The notes under the pieces are model-generated. The model was not told the DNA's origin. It saw only the letters and a program-made list of their open reading frames with translations, and did no database searches. Positions 1 through 9,519 of a stretch of 64,000 bases of DNA are shown here, piece after piece. This stretch comes from Paenibacillus sp. P25 (GTDB lineage Bacteria > Bacillota > Bacilli > Paenibacillales > NBRC-103111): the NCBI GenBank assembly GCA_024704175.1, contig CP085629.1, forward strand, positions 1,984,001-2,048,000, written 5' to 3'. The stretch's first letter is position 1; each line of letters begins with the position of its first letter. Both the position numbers and the translations under genes were made by a program.

Positions 1-203
1 GCAATACCATTCCACCGGATAAGCTGGCCGCTATTTTCGAGAAGTTTTATCGCTTGGATGAAGCGCGCACGGCGGGCACCGGCGGTTCCGGGTTAGGGCT
101 GTCCATCGCAAAAGAAATCGTTACCCTGCATGGCGGAACCATTGTGGCCCAAAGCAAAGATAACACCGTTGCCTTTACGGTATCCTTACCTGTTACACAT
201 TAG
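1..203 (+). CDS. vanS: VanS-type sensor histidine kinase, C-terminal end
   Basis: This is the last 66 codons of a sensor kinase; the rest lies before the window. The reading frame starts at base 3 and ends with TAG at 201-203. It holds the end of the ATP-binding domain: an F-box-like FEKFYRLDEAR and the G2 box GGSGLGLSIAKEIV. Such kinases phosphorylate an OmpR-type regulator (VanR) in response to glycopeptides. The name rests on its position directly before vanH, the vanRS-vanHAX order known from VanA-type clusters; the fragment alone only shows a class I histidine kinase. Confidence 0.8.
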   Translation, partial: NTIPPDKLAAIFEKFYRLDEARTAGTGGSGLGLSIAKEIVTLHGGTIVAQSKDNTVAFTVSLPVTH

Positions 204-242
204 GAAAACATCTATCTGATGTTAGGATTTTCTTAGGAATTA
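200..242 (+). promoter_or_regulatory. Phased TTAGGA direct repeats, likely VanR-binding box
   Basis: TTAGGA occurs at 200, 222 and 233, that is 22 and 11 bp apart on one face of the helix. Direct repeats with 11-bp phasing are the usual binding pattern of OmpR/PhoB-family regulators such as VanR. The first copy overlaps the kinase stop codon. An AT-rich stretch after it could hold the vanH promoter. The assignment is inference from spacing and position. Confidence 0.5.
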
Positions 243-272
243 AACAACTCCATATTAATAAACGGCCTTTCC

Positions 273-300
273 GCTTTTGATAACATGGTTTTATCAAAGC
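273..300 (+). other. Hairpin in the vanH leader
   Basis: The arms at 273-283 and 291-300 (GCTTTTGATAA and TTATCAAAGC) can pair with one bulge, giving a stem of about ten pairs around a short loop. It lies about 40 bases before the vanH start and has no following T-run, so it is more likely an mRNA leader structure than a terminator. Confidence 0.35.
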
Positions 301-341
301 AGAGAGGCTTTTATTTTGCAGAAAGGAGAATGGGTTGCCCA

Positions 342-1306
342 ATGGAGAAAACAGGGATCACGATTTACGGATGTGAAAACGACGAAGCGGATATGTTCAG
401 AAGGTATTCACCCCATTATGGTGTTGAACCGACGATCATTAAGTCGGCGGTATCGGCAGACAACGCCGCGCTCACATCAGGCCGTTGCTGTATAAGCGTT
501 AGCCATAAAACGGAAATCGATCTTTCCACGCTTCGCGCCCTCAAAGAAAACGGCGTCGCTTACATATCCACAAGAAGCATAGGCTGCAATCACATTGACA
601 TGGAAGCGGCTGAAAAACTCGGTATTACGATTGGGAATGTAGCTTATTCGCCGGCCAGCGTAGCAGATTATACTTTGATGTTGATCCTCATGTCTATTCG
701 AAATGCAAAGTCGGTTCTGTGCAGGGCAGACGTCCATGATTACAAGCTTTGTGCTGTACCGGGACGGGAACTGCGCGACATGACGGTGGGGGTACTCGGG
801 ACAGGCCGCATTGGTCAGGCGGTTATTGATCGGCTGAACGGCTTCGGATGCCGCATACTCGCTTACAACTTGTATCCGCAAGCTACTATGGCCGAATATG
901 TTACTCTCAGCGAACTGCTGCGGCAAAGTGATATCCTGACGCTTCATATGCCGCTGAGTGCCGATACTTACCATATACTGGACCGGGAGCGAATCCAAAG
1001 CTTGAAACACGGGGCCTTTGTTATTAACACCGCACGCGGTTCTCTTATTGACACTGAGGCGCTGATCTGGGCACTGGAAAATGGGAGGCTGGGGGCGCCG
1101 CACTCGACGTCGTTGAAGGCGAAGAAGGTATATTCTATCACGACTGGACAAACAAGCCGGTCCATAATCAGCATCTGCTGCGACTGCAACAATTGCCGAA
1201 TGTGATTATTACGCCGCATACCGCTTTTTACACAGATCACGCGCTGCAGGATATCGTAGAGAATACGATTCAGAATTGCTTAGAATTCGAAAGGGGAAGA
1301 AGATAA
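342..1306 (+). CDS. vanH: D-lactate dehydrogenase VanH (frameshift in this copy)
   Basis: VanH reduces pyruvate to D-lactate, the substrate for the Van ligase. The protein opens with MEKTGITIYGCENDEAD and has the D-2-hydroxyacid dehydrogenase features: the NAD motif GVLGTGRIGQAV, catalytic Arg in NTARGSLID, and the Glu/His pair (PNVIITPHTAFYTD). The continuous frame breaks after ALENGRLG at a run of five G (1091-1095); one added G restores GGAALDVVEGEEG and the rest to TAA at 1306, giving about 321 residues, the normal VanH length. The stop directly abuts the ligase ATG. Start chosen at 342, 13 bases after AAAGGAG; an in-frame ATG at 330 is too close to it. The shift may be a sequencing error. 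Confidence 0.85.
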
Positions 1307-2338
1307 ATGAACAAGCTCAAGATTGCCGTTTTATTCGGAGGCTGTTCGGAAGAACATGCTGTCTCCATCAAATCCGCACAGGAGATCGCCAGAAACCTTA
1401 ACCCGGACAAATTTGATCCGCTTTACATCGGGATAACCCAAGCCGGTGAATGGAAGCTCTGCGATTATCCGGATGCGAATTGGGAGAGCGGAAATTGCAT
1501 TCCCGCCATATTGCCGCCGGACCGAAACGTCCACGGGTTGATTGTGCTGGAGCAGGGAGAATACAAGATCATCCGCCTGGATGTGGTGTTTCCTGTATTG
1601 CATGGAAAAATGGGAGAGGACGGCGCAATGCAGGGACTGTTGGAGCTTTCCGGCATTCCCTACGTAGGCTGCGATATCCAGAGCTCGGCGCTGTGCATGG
1701 ACAAATCTCTGACTTATGTGATCGTAAGAAACGCAGGAATCGCTACTCCTGATTTTTTGGCACTCAACCAAGGTGACATGCCAGACGCGGAGCAATTGGT
1801 TTATCCTGTCTTTGTTAAACCGGCCCGTTCCGGATCGTCTTTTGGTGTCAGTAAGGTAGGCCATAGGGACGAATTGCCGGAAGCCATCGAGCGCGCAAGG
1901 CAATATGATACAAAAATTCTGATTGAGCAAATGCTCTCCGGCAGCGAGGTAGGCTGCGCCGTGCTCGGAACCGGGCGCGACTTGATTGTTGGTGAAGTGG
2001 ATCAAATCCGGTTGTCACACGGCTTCTTCCGAATCCATCAGGAAGAAAATCCGGAGGCCGGTTCGGAGAACTCTACGATCAAGGTTCCAGCCGATATTTC
2101 AGACCAGGATAAGAAACGGGTACAGGAAACAGCGAAGCTGATTTATCGGGCTTTGGGCTGCAGCGGGCTGGCTCGTGTGGATATGTTTCTGCAGGAAGAC
2201 GGGCAAGTCGTGCTCAATGAAGTCAACACAATGCCTGGCTGCACCTCATACAGCCGCTATCCAAGAATGATGGCCGCCGCCGGCTTAACGCTTGCCGATG
2301 TGATCGAACGCGTAGTTGCATTAGCGATGGAGGGATAA
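1307..2338 (+). CDS. vanA: D-alanine:D-lactate ligase, VanA/B/D/F family
   Basis: This ATP-grasp ligase joins D-Ala to D-Lac, giving cell-wall precursors that bind vancomycin poorly. It has 343 residues, the usual size. Recognisable segments are FGGCSEEHAVSIKSA (N-terminal D-Ala site), LHGKMGEDGAMQG (the Lys after LHG is typical of D-Lac ligases rather than Ddl), VFVKPARSGSSFGV (ATP site), the omega-loop IRLSHGFFRIHQE with the His associated with lactate use, and LNEVNTMPG. Two differences from enterococcal VanA/VanB as I recall them are EEHAVS for EEHDVS and PGCTSYS for PGFTSYS. The Van type letter cannot be assigned here; vanA is used generically. It starts directly after vanH and ends four bases before vanX. 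Confidence 0.93.
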   Translation: MNKLKIAVLFGGCSEEHAVSIKSAQEIARNLNPDKFDPLYIGITQAGEWKLCDYPDANWESGNCIPAILPPDRNVHGLIVLEQGEYKIIRLDVVFPVLHGKMGEDGAMQGLLELSGIPYVGCDIQSSALCMDKSLTYVIVRNAGIATPDFLALNQGDMPDAEQLVYPVFVKPARSGSSFGVSKVGHRDELPEAIERARQYDTKILIEQMLSGSEVGCAVLGTGRDLIVGEVDQIRLSHGFFRIHQEENPEAGSENSTIKVPADISDQDKKRVQETAKLIYRALGCSGLARVDMFLQEDGQVVLNEVNTMPGCTSYSRYPRMMAAAGLTLADVIERVVALAMEG

Positions 2339-2342
2339 GGAT

Positions 2343-2987
2343 ATGGAAAAAGGATTTGTATTCCTTGATGAAGTTCTCCCCGGAATTCGTTGGGACGCCA
2401 AGTATGCCACATGGGACAATTTCACCGGAAAACCGGTCGACGGTTATGAAGTCAATCGTATTGTCGGCACCAATGAATTGGTCGCCGCGCTGCGTGCGGT
2501 ACAGGAGAAGGCGACTGATCTTGGGTATGGCCTGCTTCTCTGGGACGGTTATCGTCCGCAACGCGCTGTGGATCGATTTCTACAATGGTCTGAAGAGCCT
2601 GAAGACGGGCGTACAAAATCAAAGCATTACCCTAATATCAACCGTTCCGAAATGATTGAGAAGGGTTACGTAGCGGCTCAATCGAGTCATAGCCGCGGAT
2701 GTGCAATTGATCTGACTCTTTATCGATTAGATACCGACGATCTTGTTCCGATGGGCGGTGATTTTGATCTGATGGATGTCATCTCCCATCACGAAGCTAA
2801 GGGAATCACTGAAGCTGAAGCTGCAAACCGCCGGTTATTGCGTTCGATTATGGAGTCCAGCGGTTTTAACTCTTATGATTGTGAATGGTGGCATTATTCT
2901 TTGAAAAATGAACCATATCCCGGTATCTATTTTGATTTTCCTATATCACTGGACAGTGAAAAGTTGTTGTCCCGTTATTCGAGGTGA
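2343..2987 (+). CDS. vanX: D-Ala-D-Ala dipeptidase VanX
   Basis: VanX is a cytoplasmic zinc dipeptidase that destroys D-Ala-D-Ala so that only D-Ala-D-Lac enters the wall pathway. The 214 residues match the family: N-terminal GIRWDAKYATWDNFTGKPV, the catalytic-site Arg in LLWDGYRPQRAV, zinc ligands His and Asp in SSHSRGCAIDLT, and EWWHY with the catalytic Glu and third zinc His. It follows the ligase with a 4-base gap and is followed by the MurG homologue, so it belongs to one operon. The C-terminus is slightly longer than VanX of enterococci. Confidence 0.95.
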   Translation: MEKGFVFLDEVLPGIRWDAKYATWDNFTGKPVDGYEVNRIVGTNELVAALRAVQEKATDLGYGLLLWDGYRPQRAVDRFLQWSEEPEDGRTKSKHYPNINRSEMIEKGYVAAQSSHSRGCAIDLTLYRLDTDDLVPMGGDFDLMDVISHHEAKGITEAEAANRRLLRSIMESSGFNSYDCEWWHYSLKNEPYPGIYFDFPISLDSEKLLSRYSR

Positions 2988-2993
2988 CATGGC

Positions 2994-4063
2994 ATGAAAA
3001 TCATCGTCTTTACCGGAGGGGTTCGGCGGGACACATCACGCCGAACATCGCGCTGATGAACAAGCTTCGGCAGTTAGGCTGGGAAATCCACTACATCGGT
3101 ACAGCCACCGGTATCGAGAAAGACATGATCGAGCGCGAAGGCGTTCCTTTTTATCCGATTTCCTCCGGGAAATTGCGCCGATATTTCGATCTCAAAAATT
3201 TCAAAGATCCTTTCAGAGTCCTTAAAGGCGTTTACGAGTCTTATAGATTATTACGTCGTTTGAAGCCCGCCATCGTTTTTTCGAAAGGCGGGTTCGTTTC
3301 CGTCCCGGTCGTTCTTGGAAGCCGGATGAACAAGATCCCGGTCATTATCCATGAGTCAGATATGACGCCGGGACTTGCCAACCGAATTTCGATTCCTTTT
3401 GCAACGAAGGTTTGTGTCACGTTTCCGGAATCGATGCAGCATGTGCGGAATCAAAAAGCGATTTTAACGGGACTTCCGATTCGCGAGGAAATGTTAAACG
3501 GCCAAGCTTCAAAGGGCTATCAATACTGTAATTTTCATTCCCGGAAGCCTGTTATTCTGGTCATGGGCGGCAGTCTTGGCTCTCAAGTGATTAACCGGGC
3601 CGTCAGGGATCATCTGGACAGGTTGCTTGTGCAATTCCAAATTGTACATATTTGCGGCAAAGGCAATGTCTCCCAAGATCTCGCCGGCAGGAGAGGGTAC
3701 AAACAATTCGAATATATTTCTGACGAGCTTCCGGATGTCATGGCGATGGCGGATTTGGTGATTTCTCGCGCGGGAGCCACTTCGATTTATGAATTTCTCT
3801 TCTTGAAAAAGCCGATGCTTCTCATTCCACTCTCGCTGCAGGCGAGCAGAGGCGATCAAATTTTAAATGCTATATCGTTCCAAAAGGCCGGCTACGCCGA
3901 TGTGCTTCCGGAAGAAGAGCTATCCTCCGAATCCCTCGTTGAACGAGTTGAAGCGCTTTATGCGAAGCGGGAAGCCTACAGAGAAGCCATGTCATCCCGA
4001 AATGAAACGAATGCGGTAGAAACGATTGTCAAGCTGATTGAAACGTATAGCGAAACATCCTGA
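2994..4063 (+). CDS. MurG-like UDP-GlcNAc transferase in the van operon (frameshift in this copy)
   Basis: MurG adds GlcNAc to lipid I on the inner membrane face. All family marks are present: GGGSAGHITPN after correction, KGGFVSVPVV, MTPGLANRI, VMGGSLGSQVINRAV and SRAGATSIYEF. The natural start is ATG 2994 (MKIIVFTGG), but the run GGGG at 3018-3021 is one G short, so the frame shifts after nine codons; restoring a G rejoins the rest to TGA at 4063. The gene begins 6 bases after vanX and appears co-transcribed. It is probably a second MurG suited to D-Lac-ended lipid I, since every cell needs a MurG in the dcw cluster; that role is inference. Confidence 0.82.
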
Positions 4064-4155
4064 TTTCGCGAAAGCGGATAGGCGATGGTCATACGAACCA
4101 TCTGTTTTCTTACTTCATACACTATTCTCAGTTTCTAAATAAGGTGGATGCATAG

Positions 4156-4521
4156 ATGAAGAAGGTGTTTTTGGATGACAAACGACCTGCACCAAAGGGA
4201 TTTCTACTGGTAAAATCAGCCAAACAATGTATTAAGGCGTTAAAGGAAGAAAAGATAAGCGTGATTTCGCTGGACTATAATCTAGGGAGAAGAAAAGCTA
4301 CCGGGTATAAGGTCGTCGAATACATGGTGCGTAAGAAGCTGTTTCCAAAAAAAATTATCATTCACAGCAATAGCGAGCGCGGGAGATTGAAGATGTTTCA
4401 TTTACTCATCCGACATAAGCCCGAACGAGTACCCTTGTACATCCGACCATTGCCTACGCCCAGGCGCCGAGATGTGCAGCCTAGCGGAAAACAGCTGTGG
4501 CCGGGCCTCCGTAAAATATAA
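4156..4521 (+). CDS. Small receiver-like protein (cyclic-phosphate processing Receiver family)
   Basis: A 121-residue protein. Its first 90 residues show the compact receiver-like pattern KKVFLDDKRPAP, VISLDYNLG and KKIIIHSNSERG, with the paired Asp after strand one, a phosphoacceptor-like Asp, and a conserved HSN segment in place of the usual Thr/Lys. This fits the family named cyclic-phosphate processing Receiver domain. The last 25 residues are rich in Pro and Arg and may be out of frame. It follows the van operon in the same direction with a 92-base gap, but no functional link is shown. Confidence 0.6.
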   Translation: MKKVFLDDKRPAPKGFLLVKSAKQCIKALKEEKISVISLDYNLGRRKATGYKVVEYMVRKKLFPKKIIIHSNSERGRLKMFHLLIRHKPERVPLYIRPLPTPRRRDVQPSGKQLWPGLRKI

Positions 4522-4576
4522 ATGGCGGCCCGAATTTCATTTCCAACCTCCCCGTAAACGCGTAAAATAGAAGCAG

Positions 4577-4613
4577 AGGCGCGGCTCCCTTGGGCAGCGC
4601 CTTTCTTCTTTTC
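4577..4613 (+). terminator. Probable rho-independent terminator
   Basis: AGGCGC at 4577-4582 pairs with GCGCCT at 4597-4602, followed by TTCTTCTTTT. It would end transcription after the receiver-like gene. Confidence 0.5.
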
Positions 4614-4764
4614 ATTCATAGGCCGATAGAGGAGTCAAAGGGATGTGGAATAAATTCGCCTCTCACATGTCGGGGATCCGTACGATACTGCTGCTGAGCT
4701 AGCGTCCAAGTGAAGAAAAGGTTTGAAATCGAAATGAGATAGAAGAGAAGCGGGTGATCTTAAA

Positions 4765-5212
4765 GTGGAACTACCAAAAATTGATACCTCGAATTTATGG
4801 GACAAAACGTACAGCATATTAAAAGATCAAATTATACGCCGGCGCTTCACCCGCTATTGCCAATATGGAAAAAATACTCCAGCGTGCCTCACAATGGATT
4901 GAAGCCGAGCCATTTGATGACTATTTATCGGCCGATTACAACATGGCATTCCATATCGAGTTTATGAAAGTCGGACAGAATCAAAAAAATATCGATTTTT
5001 ACATAAAGTTGATGGATTACCGCTACATTACAATGAAACCGTCCATCGTTACCTTGGAAATGGTGAAAGCAGCACAGGTTCAGCATAGGGAAATCATCGA
5101 TGCCATGAAAAGCGGCAAAATAGAGAAAATCCGAAATATAATCCGATTGCATCTGGAAGACTCGCGAGAACGGTTGATGAAGGTTATAACTGATAACGGA
5201 GGGGTGATATAA
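4765..5212 (+). pseudogene. GntR/FadR-type regulator with large internal deletion
   Basis: The 5' part from GTG 4765 encodes LPKIDTSNLWDKTYSILKDQ, the usual opening of a GntR winged helix. After about 26 codons the frame changes and the sequence jumps into the C-terminal FCD ligand domain (from about 4850, SADYNMAFHIEF, then RNIIRLHLEDSRERL), which runs to TGA at 5212. The DNA-recognition helix and the first half of the FCD domain, about 100 residues, are missing, so this cannot act as a normal regulator. In the 234 bases after it I see only a minus-strand frame for a lone transmembrane segment (about 5255-5345) without a start codon. Confidence 0.7.
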
Positions 5213-5446
5213 ATGATATCACGCGTACCGGTCTATAGAATGAAGCAAAGCAGCTTAAAGCCATCGCTTCTTGAACCAGACGCGGTAGACGACATAGACG
5301 AACGCCAAAAAAAGGACATACACACCTACGGACAAAACGAGCTTTACGAACCGATTCGATCAATTGGTTGAAATTGGTTGACCGATAGATATGCGGTATG
5401 TCACTATGGGAGTGGCAATTAATTATAGGGAGGGGAAAAGAAACGC

Positions 5447-8013
5447 GTGGAAGTTAATCGTCGTCATCGATATTTGTTTATTTTTAAAAGAAAGAATGCC
5501 AAACCGTCAGGGATGCTTATGCTGCTCGTTCTCTTAATTGCAGGGGTGATTACGCCAATGTTTGGGGGGGATGTCTATGCAGCTGTCCAGTTGCCTACGT
5601 CTTCACCGGTTTCTGTATGTGAAAATACTAGTTTATTAAGCGGTCCTAAATCTGCTCCCGCCGGTGCCGTGGTCGTGCCCGCCGGGGATAATAGCGCTTT
5701 CGACTTCAATCGTCCGGGTGCGACGTTTTGGTTCGAGTCGGGATCCCACACGCTCGCAAATGATATTTACGGACAGATTAATACAAAGGAAGGAACGACC
5801 TATCTCGGAGCTCCGGGTGCCGTTCTCGATGGCCGGAACACGAATTTGTATGCATTTACCGGCGACGTTGCCAACGTAACCATTAAGTATCTCACGATCA
5901 AAAACTTTGGCCGAGGCAATGATAACCAGAATGAAGGCGTCGTCAACCACGATTCCGGTACAGGGTGGACCATCCAATATAACACGATTTCCGATAATGA
6001 CGGCGCAGGGGTATTTCTGGGTACCGATAATGTCGTCAGCTACAACTGTCTGAAGGATAACGGCCAATACGGCTTTAGCATGTTTAAAGCTCCGGTTGAA
6101 GGGGAGTCGGCCATTAAAAACATCGTGCTTGACCATAACGAAATTGCCGGCAACAACACGGATAACTGGGAAGCTCAGATTCCCGGTCGCGGCTGTACGG
6201 GCGGGGGCAAGTTTTGGGATGTGAACGGTGCAACGGTAACCAATAACTACGTTCACGATAACAGGGGAACCGGCCTGTGGGCAGATACGAATAATATCGA
6301 CTTTCTTTTTGAAGGCAACTATATTGACCATAACGACGGAGAAGGCATTTGGTATGAAATCAGTTACAACGCGACGATCCGTAATAATATAATCAGCCGA
6401 AACGCTTGGATAAGCGGCAGAAACAATCAAGGCTCGCCCGGTCCAGCTATTTACCTTTCCGAATCCGGCGGTGATTCCCGGCTCCCTTCAGCGGTCAGCG
6501 GTGCGCCGAAAATCCGCATCTATGGCAACTCATTCGTCAATAATTTCTCAGGCGTTTCTATCTACGAAAATGCAAACCGTTTCTGTAATTCAAACGGCAA
6601 TACAAGCAAGGGATACTGTACGCCATTCGTGAGTCCCACGCTGCTGCCTGATTCTCCACGCAGCTACGATTACCCGAATCCCATTAGCGGCGTGCATCCG
6701 TGTTACACCGATATTTCCTCCGAGCCATACAAAACGGACTGCCGCTGGAAAGCTCAAAATATAGAGGTATTTAACAACGAGTTCCGTTTTGAGGACAGCG
6801 TCGTACCGTGTGCGGGTACATACTGCGGCGTTCAGGCTTTGACGGCTACGGGAGCCGACAATATGCCGTGGTCGCCATATACAGTTGCCGGTATTCAAAG
6901 TGATGTGATGTTCCACAACAATAACAGTTTTCACGATAATCACTATTTCGGTAGATGGCGCTTTGCGAAAGGATATGGAGAGACCGTCTCGTTTCATACG
7001 TGGAGATCCGCGCCATACACCCAAGATGCAAACAGCACATTCGCCGATGATCCTAATAATGGCGGGAATGGCGGTGACATTCCTCAACCTGCGGTTGCAT
7101 TAAACGATTTGGACGGAAACACGGCTACTCTTGAGGGTTCCATCGGCCAATGGGAAAACTGGTATTCTGAAAAAGTCTCGCAGTCCACTTATGAGGCGCA
7201 TACCGGAACGCACAGTCTTCGTGTTGATGTTACTGACCGGTGGGGCTGGGGATTGCAGACGGCCAACTGGCCTGGATTTACCACAACAGCGGGTGTGAAG
7301 AAGATAAGCTTGTGGGGCAAGCTCGGCTCGGGAACAAACCTGCAACCCAAGATGGTGGTAAAATGGCTGGATAGCAGTAGTGCCGTTCTGCAAACGAACG
7401 ATGTGACATTGCCTACTCTGACGACCATGTGGCAAAACGCTACTGCCACGGTTGACGCTCCGGTAGGAGCGGTGACGGTGCTCGTAACGCTCAACGGATC
7501 GGGTAATCCGGGAGACTATTTTTACCTCGATGATATTGTAGTAGGCGATGCTCCGAATGTACTTGATGCTGCTACTGCCGGCGGCGAAAGCTCAACCGGT
7601 GAGTGGCAATCCTGGTATTCAGCGACGGTCACGGCATCGACATACGAAGCCTATCGCGGTAATGGCATCCTTCGGGTCGACATCACGGATCCATGGGGGT
7701 GGGGATACAAACGGCCAATTGGCCTGGATTTTCCGCAAGTGCAGGCAAGACGCGGGTAAGTTATTGGGCTAAACAAGGGAGCGGTTCCATTTCGGAGGTG
7801 ACGCCGCGGGTGAAATGGTTCGATAACAGCCAGACTCTTCTTCAATCCGACCTTGTACCATTAAACGGCTTAACGAATAGCTGGCAGCAAGTTATTGCCA
7901 ACCTGGTCGCTCCAGCCGGGACGGCCACAGCTTACCTGGACCTATACAGTCCGTCAGGCAAGGCGGGCGATAGTCTCTACTTAGACGACGTCATGCTTAC
8001 CGATGCCGATTAA
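5447..8013 (+). CDS. Secreted right-handed beta-helix protein with two C-terminal carbohydrate-binding-like repeats
   Basis: GTG 5447 follows GGGAGGGG by 11 bases. Residues 1-48 are a long signal peptide (positively charged start, hydrophobic core MLMLLVLLIAGVITPM, cut after VYAA). Residues about 60-530 are a parallel beta-helix rich in Asn ladders and NN/DN turns (TIKYLTIKNFG, VVSYNCLKDNG, NNYVHDN), as in polysaccharide lyases; several Cys pairs suggest disulfides. Two repeats of about 145 residues follow (from 555 and 702), each with WYS, STYEA, LRVD(V/I)T and YLDD, like jelly-roll binding modules. The second repeat loses frame at 7701-7704 (GGGG, one G short) and resumes to TAA 8013. It probably cleaves or binds an extracellular glycan; the substrate is unknown. 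Confidence 0.75.
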
Positions 8014-8603
8014 TTTGAAAATATGTAAGAACCCAATCGATCGCAGTGCACTCGGTTGGGTTCGCGTTGAAAAAAGGTAAAGACTCTGGAATATGCAATG
8101 AAAAAGGTATGTTCGAAGAAAAAAGATTGGTGTCCGACGACACAAAACATAATGTGCATAACCGAAACATATTTGCATTATCATGGATTTAATTTGGCGA
8201 TTAATTGAGCATTAAGAATGACCATCGGTAAACTCATACCAAACCGCGAGTAATACCACATAGCACTTACCTGGACCTATACAGTCCGTCAGGCAAGGCG
8301 GGCGATAGTCTCTACTTAGACGACGTCATGCTTACCGATGCCGATTAATTTGAAAATATGTAAGAACCCAATCGATCGCAGTGCACTCGGTTGGGTTCGT
8401 TGAAAAAAGGTAAAGACTCTGGAGTATGCAATGACAATGAAAAGGTATGTTCGAAGAAAAAAGATTGGTGGTCCGACGACACAAACATAATGTGCATAAC
8501 CGAAACATATTTGCATTATCATGGATTTAATTTGGCGATTAATTGAGCATTAAGAATGACCATCGGTAAACTCATACCAAACCGCGAGTAATACCACATA
8601 GCA
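7931..8603 (+). repeat. Tandem direct duplication, unit about 335 bp
   Basis: The stretch 7931-8265 is repeated at 8266-8603. The unit includes the last 28 codons of the beta-helix gene, its stop, the terminator hairpin and about 250 bases after it. The copies differ mainly by short indels (a CG, a CAATGA-like insertion, single bases in runs), so unit lengths are 335 and 338. The second copy cannot encode a protein by itself. Confidence 0.9.
8029..8063 (+). terminator. Hairpin after the beta-helix gene (second copy near 8364-8398)
   Basis: GAACCCAA at 8029-8036 pairs with TTGGGTTC at 8056-8063, with CGA/TCG pairs extending the stem. It lies 16 bases after the stop codon. The T-run is weak, so this is a probable terminator. 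The same hairpin recurs in the second duplication unit. Confidence 0.5.
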
Positions 8604-8866
8604 CATGAATTTATTACATATTATGAAAAAAATGCTGCAACAGGCAGAAGACAAGTAAAGTATGAGTTGATTGATGAATGCCCAGACTCCGACTCTATAT
8701 TACTACTTCACAAAACTCGTATTTTGTACATATGTATATAAATCGATCTTGTTATTCATGTCGGGCCTGCTGTTGTTGTCGGACAAGAACATTATGACAA
8801 GAACCTTACGTAATTTCGTAAAGATATTTGTTGTTCTGTTTGAGGCTTATCGAAATTTCTCATAGA

Positions 8867-8977
8867 TGTCGGGAATGAGATAATGTTCTGGGGTTTTGAC
8901 AAGAACTTTATCCCATAAAATAAAAATGCCGCGATTTACGCGGCAATTAATGAGATAATGTTCTTGTCCACCCGACA
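8867..8977. mobile_element. TGTCGGG-family repeat, copy 1 (shortened, 111 bp)
   Basis: It begins TGTCGGGAATGAGATAATG and ends TTCTTGTCCACCCGACA, so the ends are inverted repeats. Inside are TGACAAGAACTTTATCCC and the hairpin GCCGCGATTTACGCGGC next to an A-rich run, which reads as a terminator on the minus strand. Compared with the 145-bp copies it lacks the second left repeat. A further scrap of the same repeat (GGACAAGAACATTATGACAA) lies near 8780-8800. The rest of 8604-8866 holds no gene I can recognise. Confidence 0.75.
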
Positions 8978-9519
8978 AAAATTCTTTACCATATCATCTT
9001 CATGCGCCGCGGCCGAATGTACTCGCTCCTCTCTCTCCCATGTGCAACTGCTAACTAATGTGGTTACGTCCTTAATGTCCTTAAACCGATGTGATCAATC
9101 ACCTCCAAAGGGCTCGTATAATATCGCTTGGGGTCAAGACCTCAGGCCATAATTTTTAATTCAACTGTTTTCTGGTGCATACGTATGTGTCTCTTTTCTT
9201 GTTCACTAACCCATTAAGAGTGAATCTTTACGTCACTACTTCCTTTGAAAAGGTAATCTTTGTGTCGCAAAATCCTAATAAGGGGTATATTTCATGTCAT
9301 TATGAGTCCATCTTATTTACTGCTTCATGACAGAAAGTTTCCTTAAAAATAGAAAAAACCCTTGATAAACAAGGATTTTGGTAGGGGTAATCTTTATGTC
9401 ACTATACACGTTCCCCTGCAAGCCGTGCATTCAATACGGCCATTCTCGAACGGTGCAGCGTGCCTGGGACATTATCTTCACTTGATAGGTGCCCATGATC
9501 GTCAGTGGGCGGCGTGGTT
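8978..9519. other. Gene-free stretch with a second short-repeat family
   Basis: I see no gene here. The motif GGTAATCTTTATGTCAC (386-402 within the 9 kb block, i.e. 9386-9402) recurs as GGTAATCTTTGTGTCGC at 9252-9268 and TGAATCTTTACGTCAC at 9221-9236. A hairpin CCTTGATAAACAAGG lies at 9360-9374, just before the last copy. Two repeats, then a hairpin, then a third repeat is the same plan as the TGTCGGG elements, but with different sequence. Confidence 0.45.

Noticed and set aside
342..4063. vanH and murG as true pseudogenes
   Set aside because: Each has only a one-base loss in a G run while the rest is fully conserved, and the same error type recurs across the window; an assembly error is more likely.
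5255..5345. A small single-span membrane protein on the minus strand
   Set aside because: The frame has no start codon after its upstream stop and no SD site, so it is more likely a fragment.
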